This document shows positions 57,101-64,000 of a DNA stretch of 64,000 nt, one piece after another (position 1 is the first letter of the stretch; the number at the start of each line of letters is the position of its first letter). A program made the position numbers and the translations under genes. Under the pieces are notes generated by a model. That model worked only from the letters and a program-made list of their open reading frames with translations. It had not been told where the DNA came from and searched no databases. Origin of the DNA: Klebsiella electrica (GTDB taxonomy: Bacteria > Pseudomonadota > Gammaproteobacteria > Enterobacterales > Enterobacteriaceae); the NCBI RefSeq assembly GCF_006711645.1, contig NZ_CP041247.1, positions 186,001-250,000 of the forward strand. The letters run 5' to 3'.

Positions 57101-57622
57101 AGCGGTTACTACTATAAAGTCATCAATGAAGATAACCGCCGCGTCACCGTGGGCCTGAACAATATGCTCTGGCACTATGACAAAGACCTGAGCGGCTATA
57201 CCCTCGGCCAGGGCGGCTACTATAGTCCGCAGGAGTATCTCTCGTTCGCGGTACCGGTCACCTGGCGTCAGCGCACGGAAAACTGGTCATGGGAACTGGG
57301 AGGGTCCGTCTCCTGGTCCCACTCGCGTACCAAAACCATGCCGCGCTATCCGTTGCTGAATTTGATTCCCGCGGACTACCGGGCCGATGCCAGTCCGTTG
57401 ACGGAACAAGGCGGCAGCAGTCAGGGCTTTGGTTACACCGCCCGGGCGCTGGTTGAGCGACGAGTTACCGGCAACTGGTTCGTGGGGGCGGCGGTGGATA
57501 TTCAACAGGCGAAGGATTATACCCCGAGCCATGCGCTGCTCTACGTACGCTATTCGGCCGCCGGCTGGCAGGGCGACATGGATATGCCGCCACAGCCGCT
57601 GGTGCCTTATGCGGACTGGTAG
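54143..57622 (+). CDS. bcsC: Cellulose exporter BcsC, intact copy (second operon)
   Basis: An 1159-residue protein (E. coli 1157). A signal peptide ([23 protein letters not shown]) leads into about 19 TPR units (about 25-760) and the C-terminal outer-membrane beta-barrel (about 790-1159), with [41 protein letters not shown] and [14 protein letters not shown]. Unlike the bcsC at 37873 it has no internal stop, so it is presumably the only working cellulose pore encoded here. It could in principle serve both operons. Confidence 0.96.
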   Translation: MRKFRLSIIALSLGVGLLPQAQAATTPAEEHLLEQVRLGEASQREDLVKQSLYRLELIDPNNPQLIAARMRYLLRRGDTDGAKKQLDRLAKLAPDSAELKSSRSEMNLSTGDGRQELQQARLLGVSGHVEEGVAAFEKLFGGVPPDQALAIEYWTLVARLPARHKEAVAQMKKLDASSPGNADLQASLAKQMFADDKPEEGFAYLEQMARSAAGRGTAADMWLSEIKDIPVSRTSVQELQRFLVLFATGESAANARLLLAQQQAQLQDPTFRLRAEGLAAAKNDNSAQTVANLQQAVRADARDSDAVGALGQAYSQRGDRARAVAQLNKAIAMDPKSPNRDKWDSLLQTNRYWLLIKQGDNALKAGELDRAQHYYAQAQRVDGSDSYAVLGLGDVAAARKDNAAAERDYQRTLRMDRGNNLAVRGLANLYRAQSPEKASAYIASLSPAQRRSIDDIERSLTNERLEKQAEALESQSNWAQAAEIQRRRLALDPDSVWITYRLSRDLVSAGERAQADTLMRNMVSRKPGDAERVYAWGLYLSGNNQDDLALAQLAALPRSQWTDNIRELDARLQSAKVIRQANQLRDSGQEARAIALIQQQPPLVRYRLTLADWAQQRGDSQTAIAQYNAVLSQEADNGDARLGLAEVYLAEGDKNAARAQVSQLKGGESDSINMQRRVALANAGLGDIAQARHIFDRIIPQAKAQPPSMESALVLRDAARFQARSGQPQVALESYKDAMVASGVTPVRPQDNDAFTRLTRNDSSDDWLKRGIRSDAADLYRQQDLNVTLEHDFWGSSGTGGYSDLKAHTTMLHVEAPLADGRMFLRTDLVNMDAGSFATKSDGSYSPNWGTCGEIACTSGSKNQTDGGASVAVGWKNETWSADIGTTPMGFNVVDVVGGLSYSNDLGPFGYTLNMHRRPVSSSLLAFGGQQDSSSHTGTTWGGVRADGGGVSMSYDKGEANGVWSSLGVDRLTGKNVADNWRVRWMSGYYYKVINEDNRRVTVGLNNMLWHYDKDLSGYTLGQGGYYSPQEYLSFAVPVTWRQRTENWSWELGGSVSWSHSRTKTMPRYPLLNLIPADYRADASPLTEQGGSSQGFGYTARALVERRVTGNWFVGAAVDIQQAKDYTPSHALLYVRYSAAGWQGDMDMPPQPLVPYADW

Positions 57623-57673
57623 CAGAATAGCCTGAATTACGCGATCTGGCGTCACTCCACCCGCCGGTTCGCG

Positions 57674-57849
57674 TATACTCGTCAAACTTCGCCCGTCTGT
57701 GTCAATTCTCTCTCCCCCGGTAGCGCTATGCGCCGGGGCGACAGACCGATACAGTCGCCTGACCCCGGTAAGGGGTCAGCGGCAATCCGGGAAAATAACC
57801 CGCAGAGAAGCGTCACGCCTTGCGGACGTGGGCGAAGGATTTGAGTATA
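57674..57849. repeat. 176-bp palindromic, multi-hairpin element upstream of pdeK
   Basis: The ends are inverted repeats: TATACTC-7nt-TTCGCCC (57674-57694) and GGGCGAA-6nt-GAGTATA (57830-57849). Inside are four hairpins in series: GTCTGT/ACAGAC (57695-57700 with 57741-57746) enclosing CCCCGG/CCGGGG; CTGACCCC/GGGGTCAG (57759-57779); CGGG/CCCG (57788-57802); CGTC/GACG (57811-57828). The termini resemble ERIC ends, but the interior does not. It is either a miniature mobile element or a structured leader RNA; it ends 72 bp before the pdeK start. Confidence 0.6.
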
Positions 57850-57921
57850 TAATCAGCCTGAAAACGACCGGTGTTGATGGAATGAAACCGGGTAGGCGTT
57901 AAGTATCAGTGGAGAACCCAG

Positions 57922-59931
57922 TTGCGCGTCAGCCGCTCACTTACAATTAAACAGATGGCGATGGTCGCGGGCGTGTCCATGGCGTTTGTATTGGTGTTTT
58001 GTTCTATTTTGCTGTTTCACTTTGTGCAACAGAGTCGCTTCATTACGGCCACGCAATTAGAAAGTATCGCTCGTTCCGTTCGCGAACCCCTGTCGGCGGC
58101 TATCCTGAAAGCGGATATCCCCGAGGCGGAAGCCATTCTGGGGCGTATTCAGCCTGCTGGTATTGTCAGCCGGGCCGATGTGGTGTTGCCCAACCAATTT
58201 CAGGCGCTGCGGATGCGTTTTATTCCGGAGCGTCCGGTACCGGTGATGGTCACCCGCATTTTCGAGCTCCCGGTACAGATCTCGCTGCCGGTTTACTCGC
58301 TGGAAAGGCCCGCCAACCCGCAGCCGATCGCCTATCTGGTGCTGCAGGCGGACTCCTGGCAGACCTACAAATTCGTCATGAGCGTACTTTCTACGTTAGT
58401 GACTGCTTACTTCTTGCTGGTGCTTGTTCTGACGGTGGCTATCACATGGTGTATCAACCGTCTGATCGTCCGCCCGTTGCGCAAGCTGGCTCGTGAGCTC
58501 GATGACGTCGCCCCGCAGGACCGGCTCGGGCACCAGCTGACGCTGCCGCGTCTGCACCATGATGATGAAATTGGCCTGCTGGTGCGCAGTTATAACCGGA
58601 ATCAGCAGACCCTGCTGCGCCAGCACGATGAACTGACGTTACAGTCCACCCGCTTCCCGGTATCCGAGCTGCCGAATAAGGCCTTTTTGATGGCTCTGCT
58701 GGAGCAAACCGTCGCCCGGCCGCAAAGTGCGGCGTTGCTGGTTATCGCCTGCGAAACATTGCAGGATACCGCGGGGGTGCTGAAAGAGACCCAGCGCGAG
58801 ATCCTGCTGCTGACGCTGGTGGAGAAGCTGCGGGGGATTATCCCGTCGCGGATGGTGCTGGCCCAGATTAGCGGCTATGACTTCGCGATTCTGGCCCACG
58901 GGATGAGCGAGCCGTGGCACGCGGTGACATTAAGTAAGCAAGTGCTCACTGTCATAAATGAACGGCTGCCGTTGCAGGGGATCCAGCTGCGCCCCTGCGC
59001 CAGCGTGGGTATTGCGATGTTTAACGGCGAGCTGAGTGCGGAACAGCTCTATCGCCGGGCATTTTCTGCCGCCACCGCCGCGCGGCACAAAGGTAAAAAC
59101 CAGATTGAATTCTTCGATCCGGCCCAGATGGAAAAAGCCCAGCGTCGGCTGATGGAAGAACACGACATCCTCACCGCGCTGGATAATCATCAGTTCGCAA
59201 TCTGGCTCCAGCCGCAGGTTGATGCCGCCAGCGGCGAGGTCTGCGGCGCGGAAGTGCTGCTGCGGCAACGCCAGCCTGACGGTAGCTGGTTGCTCCCTGC
59301 GGATCTGACTGAACGCATTGAAGCCTGCGGGCTGATGGTGCCGGTGGGTTACTGGGTGATGGAAGAAGCCTGTCGTCAGCTGGCCGCATGGCAAAGCCTG
59401 GGCATCATGTTGCCGCTGTCGGTGAACGTTTCGCTGCTGCAGTTGCTGCACCACGATCGCGGCACCGGGATGCTGACGTTACTCGATCGCTATCGCATCG
59501 CGCCTGGGACGCTGGTGCTGGAGATGACGGAAAGCCGCCATCTGGACGACCCGCAGACGGTGGCGGCGCTGCTGCGTCCGCTGCATGAGGCCGGCGTGCG
59601 GATCGCGCTGGATGATTTTGGCATGGGTTACGCCGGTCTGCGTCAGCTCCAGCATATGCAATCGCTGCCGGTCGATATTCTGAAAATCGATAAAGCGTTT
59701 ATTGATATGTTGCCCGAGGATACCCGCATGGTTCCGGCGATTATCCAGCTGGCGCGCGGTCTTAATCTGCGCATCGTGGCGCAAGGGGTCGAAAAGGCGC
59801 CGCAGTATCACTGGTTGCAGGCGGCCGGCGTGGATGTCGTCCAGGGGGGCCTGTTTGGTTGCGCCTTGTCGCAGGAATCCTTTATGACGCAGTTCCTGCG
59901 AGGCAAGGATGAAGCGGGTGCAAGCTTGTAA
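57922..59931 (+). CDS. pdeK: c-di-GMP phosphodiesterase PdeK (YhjK/HmsP-like)
   Basis: A 669-residue membrane protein: helix 1 (about 11-35), a periplasmic sensor segment, helix 2 (about 150-178), HAMP, degenerate GGDEF (SGYDF in place of GGDEF, about 320) and a C-terminal EAL domain. EAL residues present: E444 in AEVLLR, N502, E537 (TES), D564-D565 (DDFG), K588 and the last Glu of GVE; the first Glu of ExVE is Gln621. It starts at TTG 57922 with GGAG 7 nt upstream. Next to bcs, it probably lowers c-di-GMP available to cellulose synthase. Confidence 0.93.
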   Translation: MRVSRSLTIKQMAMVAGVSMAFVLVFCSILLFHFVQQSRFITATQLESIARSVREPLSAAILKADIPEAEAILGRIQPAGIVSRADVVLPNQFQALRMRFIPERPVPVMVTRIFELPVQISLPVYSLERPANPQPIAYLVLQADSWQTYKFVMSVLSTLVTAYFLLVLVLTVAITWCINRLIVRPLRKLARELDDVAPQDRLGHQLTLPRLHHDDEIGLLVRSYNRNQQTLLRQHDELTLQSTRFPVSELPNKAFLMALLEQTVARPQSAALLVIACETLQDTAGVLKETQREILLLTLVEKLRGIIPSRMVLAQISGYDFAILAHGMSEPWHAVTLSKQVLTVINERLPLQGIQLRPCASVGIAMFNGELSAEQLYRRAFSAATAARHKGKNQIEFFDPAQMEKAQRRLMEEHDILTALDNHQFAIWLQPQVDAASGEVCGAEVLLRQRQPDGSWLLPADLTERIEACGLMVPVGYWVMEEACRQLAAWQSLGIMLPLSVNVSLLQLLHHDRGTGMLTLLDRYRIAPGTLVLEMTESRHLDDPQTVAALLRPLHEAGVRIALDDFGMGYAGLRQLQHMQSLPVDILKIDKAFIDMLPEDTRMVPAIIQLARGLNLRIVAQGVEKAPQYHWLQAAGVDVVQGGLFGCALSQESFMTQFLRGKDEAGASL

Positions 59932-59997
59932 CGCGAGTGCGAACTTGTGCGTGTCAGCTCAAAGTTTTTAACAATTCCGTTGCACTTTTACGCTTAG

Positions 59998-61374
<1,377 letters not shown>

Positions 61375-61430
61375 ATCCTTCTGTTAGGCCCGTTGTCCTT
61401 GCTGGACTCCGGGCTCCTGCGCATAATTAG

Positions 61431-61460
61431 GTATCATTCCCCGAGGCAGGGGAATGATAC
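61431..61460. terminator. Perfect 12-bp palindrome between dctA and yhjJ
   Basis: GTATCATTCCCC (61431-61442) and GGGGAATGATAC (61449-61460) enclose GAGGCA. It lies 57 bp after the dctA stop and is followed by TAAATGATTATTTTAC, an imperfect T tract. Probably the dctA terminator; the symmetry would also suit an operator. Confidence 0.55.
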
Positions 61461-61594
61461 TAAATGATTATTTTACGTCTCCGTGCGACATTTTTATCTC
61501 CGCGTGGTCTAACCGACGTACTTTGCTCACCATCTTTTTTGGCAGCCCGTGCGCGGGTTGCTTTTGTAACCAGGAATGTTCATCAGGGGTTCAC

Positions 61595-63088
61595 ATGCAG
61601 GGCACAAAAATTCGACTGTTAACGGGTGGTTTGCTGATGATGGCAGCAGCCGGTTATGTGCAAGCAGAAGCGCTCCAGCCGGACCCGGCCTGGCAACAGG
61701 GGACTCTCGCTAATGGACTTCAGTGGCAGGTTTTAGCCACGCCGCAGCGCCCTAGCGATCGTATTGAAGTCCGTCTGTTCGTCAATATTGGCTCGCTGAG
61801 TGAAAGCACTCAGCAGAGCGGCTTTAGCCACTTTATCCCTCGTCTGGCGCTGACCCAGAGCGGCAGTCTGCCGACAATGCAGGCGCGTTCGCTATGGCAG
61901 CAAAGCATCGACCCCAACCGTCCGATGCCGCCCGCGATTGTCTCGTATAACTACACCATGTTTAATCTTAGCCTGCCGAATAACCGCAATGATCTGCTGA
62001 AAGAGGCGTTGAACTGGCTGTCGGATACCAGCGGCAAGCTGGTCGTGACGCCGGAATCGGTGAACCATGCCCTGCTGGGGGAAGACATGGTGGCGACCTG
62101 GCCGCTGGACACCAAAGATGGCTGGTGGCGCTATCGTCTGAAAGGCTCCACGATGCTGGGCCATGATCCTGGCGCCGCGCTGAAAAAACCGGTCGATATC
62201 GCGCAGCTGAAGGCGTTCTACCAGAAATGGTATACCCCGGACGCCATGACGCTGATCGTGGTGGGTAATGTCGACAGCCGCGGCGTGGCAGAGCAGATCA
62301 ACAAGACCTTCGGCGAGCTGAAAGGCAAACGCGAAACGCCGGCGGCGGTGCCGACGCTGGCGCCGCTCCCGACCAGGCCTGTGAGCATCATGACCAGGAC
62401 GGTGCGTCAGGACAAGCTGTCGATCATGTGGGATTCCCCGTGGCAGCCGATTCGCGACTCGGTGGCCCTGCAGCGCTACTGGCGTGACGACCTGGCGCGC
62501 GAAGCGCTGTTCTGGCATGTGCAACAGAGCCTGAGCAGGAGCAACGCCAAAGACGTGAACCTCGGCTTTGATTGCCGGGTGCTGTATCAGCGCGCCCAGT
62601 GCGCCATTAATATTGAATCCCCGGGCAACAAACTCAACGCAAACCTGACCACCGTCTCCCGCGAGCTGGCGAAGGTACGTGATAACGGCTTGCCGGAAGA
62701 AGAGTTTGATGCGCTGATTGCGCAGAAAAGCCTGGAGCTGCAAAAGCTGTTTGCCACCTATGCGCGCACCGATACCGACATTCTGATTAGCCAGCGTATC
62801 CGTTCGTTGCAAAACCAGGTGGTGGATATCGCGCCGGAGCAGTATCAGAAGCTGCGTCAGGAGTTTCTGGACTCTCTGACCGCGGACATGCTGAACCAGT
62901 ATCTGCGCCAGCAGCTGTCGCAGGATATGGCGCTGGTGCTGCAACAGCCGCAGGGTGAGCCGGAATACAATATGAAGGATCTGAAGGCGACATGGGAAAG
63001 GCTGATGGCGCCAGCTCCGGCTGCGGCAACCAGCGGCGGCGCGGCTGAAGCGCGTAACGACGCTTCGGATATTCCCCCAGCGCAGTAA
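61595..63088 (+). CDS. yhjJ: M16-family (pitrilysin-like) protein YhjJ, probably non-catalytic
   Basis: A 497-residue periplasmic protein (E. coli 498). Start ATG 61595 with AGGGG upstream gives the signal peptide MQGTKIRLLTGGLLMMAAAGYVQA; the open frame to 61454 is not used. Two M16 domains are present (PDPAWQQGTLANGLQWQVL..., WYTPDAMTLIVVGNVD...). The zinc motif HxxEH expected after GFSH is replaced by HFIPRL, so proteolysis is unlikely. The same loss is remembered for E. coli YhjJ. Role unknown. Confidence 0.94.
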   Translation: MQGTKIRLLTGGLLMMAAAGYVQAEALQPDPAWQQGTLANGLQWQVLATPQRPSDRIEVRLFVNIGSLSESTQQSGFSHFIPRLALTQSGSLPTMQARSLWQQSIDPNRPMPPAIVSYNYTMFNLSLPNNRNDLLKEALNWLSDTSGKLVVTPESVNHALLGEDMVATWPLDTKDGWWRYRLKGSTMLGHDPGAALKKPVDIAQLKAFYQKWYTPDAMTLIVVGNVDSRGVAEQINKTFGELKGKRETPAAVPTLAPLPTRPVSIMTRTVRQDKLSIMWDSPWQPIRDSVALQRYWRDDLAREALFWHVQQSLSRSNAKDVNLGFDCRVLYQRAQCAINIESPGNKLNANLTTVSRELAKVRDNGLPEEEFDALIAQKSLELQKLFATYARTDTDILISQRIRSLQNQVVDIAPEQYQKLRQEFLDSLTADMLNQYLRQQLSQDMALVLQQPQGEPEYNMKDLKATWERLMAPAPAAATSGGAAEARNDASDIPPAQ

Positions 63089-63094
63089 GTCGTT

Positions 63095-63122
63095 CACGGC
63101 CCGGAAATGTCTCCGGGCCGTG
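63095..63122. terminator. Bidirectional terminator between yhjJ and kdgK
   Basis: CACGGCCCGGA (63095-63105) and TCCGGGCCGTG (63112-63122) form a perfect 11-bp stem with a 6-nt loop between two convergent genes. The T tract is absent on both sides. Confidence 0.7.
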
Positions 63123-63142
63123 GCGTGAAGCCCCTTCCGGGA

Positions 63143-64000
63143 TTACTGCGGCATCGCGTCGCGCGGGATAATCGCCCCACGATACTGAATGACCGTGCTG
63201 GCCGTCAGGTGGCCGCGTCTGGCGGCAGACTCCGCATCGCCACCGGTCAGACGCACCGCCAGATAGCCGGCGCTAAACGAATCGCCCGCCGCGGTGGTAT
63301 CCACTACGCGCTCTTTTGCCAGCTTCACGGCCGGTACCTCCAGCAGCGGCTGCCCGGCGATCGCCACCAGGCATGAATCCGCGCCGCGCTTGACCACCAC
63401 CTCTTGCACACCTGCGGCATGAGTACGGGCAATTACCTCCTCGACCGGCTTTTCACCCCACAGCGCATCTTCGTCATCCAGCGTCAGGAAGGCGATATCG
63501 GTGCAGGCCAGCATGTGTTGATAGACCTGGCGGGTCTCTTGCTGGCTGGCCCACAGACGTGGACGGTAGTTATTATCAAAAATGACCTTCCCGCCGTTGG
63601 CGCGGCATGCGCCCAGCAGCGTCAGCAGCTTGTTACGGCTGGCCGGGCTGAGGATAGCCAGGCTGATTCCGCTGAGATAGAGATAGTCAAAGGTGGCCAG
63701 CTCTTCGCAGATTGCGTCAGCCTGCTCGCTCTCCAGCCAGAATTTTGCCGCTGCCTCGTTGCGCCAGTAGTAAAACGTGCGCTCGCCGGTATCGTCGGTT
63801 TCGATGTAGTACAGGCCGGGTAAACGATCGGCCATGCGTTGAATCAGGGTGGTGTGGACGTTCTCTTGCTGCCAGGCGTCCAGCATCTGCTGGCTGAATC
63901 CATCCGTACCCAGCGCGGTAACGTAGTGGACGGCGAGCGCGTCGGCGTCGGTCTGACGCGCAATATAGACGGAAGTGTTTAAGGTATCGCCGCCAAATCC
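63143..64000 (-). CDS. kdgK: 2-keto-3-deoxygluconate kinase KdgK (5' end beyond window)
   Basis: The visible 285 residues match E. coli KdgK from its GFGGDTLNTSVYIARQ segment to the C-terminal end (YRGAIIPRDAMPQ); the first 20-25 codons lie past base 64000. The open frame extends to the window edge, beyond the first in-window ATG at 63886. PfkB signatures: GGDTLNTSVYIAR near the N-terminus and DTTAAGDSFSAGYLAVRLTGG with the catalytic Asp. It phosphorylates KDG from pectin/hexuronate degradation to KDPG. It is convergent with yhjJ. Confidence 0.96.
   Translation of the reverse strand, partial: GFGGDTLNTSVYIARQTDADALAVHYVTALGTDGFSQQMLDAWQQENVHTTLIQRMADRLPGLYYIETDDTGERTFYYWRNEAAAKFWLESEQADAICEELATFDYLYLSGISLAILSPASRNKLLTLLGACRANGGKVIFDNNYRPRLWASQQETRQVYQHMLACTDIAFLTLDDEDALWGEKPVEEVIARTHAAGVQEVVVKRGADSCLVAIAGQPLLEVPAVKLAKERVVDTTAAGDSFSAGYLAVRLTGGDAESAARRGHLTASTVIQYRGAIIPRDAMPQ

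Noticed and set aside
57699..57902. 67-codon ORF upstream of pdeK
   Set aside because: It lies inside the palindromic element and its sequence is dictated by the hairpins; no start signal is visible.

Overview
The window is chromosomal DNA of an enterobacterium, most likely Klebsiella (K. pneumoniae/K. variicola group). Gene order and protein sequences follow the E. coli K-12 segment xylB-wecH-glyQS-cspA-yiaG-yiaF-ghrB-yiaD-bisC-yiaC-tag-yhjY-yhjX-eptB-proK-dpp-bcs-pdeK-dctA-yhjJ-kdgK. Klebsiella-type additions interrupt that backbone: an ABC-F gene beside cspA, an aromatic-acid transporter, a 2-ketogluconate operon around ghrB, and a second cellulose operon with bcsD and bcsO. All identifications come from reading the sequence and from remembered family knowledge; no database search was run.

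Layout. 1-4.8 kb: 3' end of a xylulokinase-like gene, wecH, ysaB and glyQS. 4.8-8.2 kb: two small exported proteins, an ABC-F ATPase, cspA with its cold-shock leader, and yiaG. 8.4-11 kb: an orphan aromatic-acid MFS transporter and the lipoprotein yiaF. 11-16.2 kb: a regulator-kguE-kguK-kguT-ghrB(kguD) cluster for 2-ketogluconate catabolism, with a PtxS-like operator before kguE. 16.3-24.8 kb: yiaD, bisC, yiaC, tag, yhjY, yhjX (with a tandem YpdB box) and eptB. 24.9-31.4 kb: tRNA-Pro(CGG) and the dppABCDF dipeptide ABC transporter. 31.9-43.4 kb: first cellulose operon bcsO-Q-A-B-C-D-Z, whose bcsC carries an in-frame TAG. 43.5-47 kb: bcsEFG on the minus strand. 47.1-57.6 kb: second, E. coli-type operon bcsR-Q-A-B-Z-C. 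57.9-64 kb: the c-di-GMP phosphodiesterase gene pdeK, dctA, yhjJ and the 3' part of kdgK.

How the genes work together. Nearly a third of the window serves bacterial cellulose. BcsA/BcsB polymerise and translocate glucan under c-di-GMP control, BcsQ/R/E/F/G regulate and modify (phosphoethanolamine) in the E. coli-type system, BcsZ is a periplasmic endoglucanase, BcsC is the outer-membrane exporter, and PdeK next door probably degrades c-di-GMP. The bcs1 exporter is split by a stop codon exactly between its TPR part and its beta-barrel, so bcs1 is probably not self-sufficient here. The kgu cluster should take up 2-ketogluconate, phosphorylate it and reduce it to 6-phosphogluconate.

Non-coding highlights: three ERIC repeats (one in the dppA leader, one between yhjX and eptB, one truncated before yhjY); a 176-bp element upstream of pdeK with inverted ends and four internal hairpins; a small leader ORF before the ABC-F gene; a strong terminator immediately before the yiaF ribosome binding site. 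No CRISPR array, insertion sequence, prophage or rRNA was seen.
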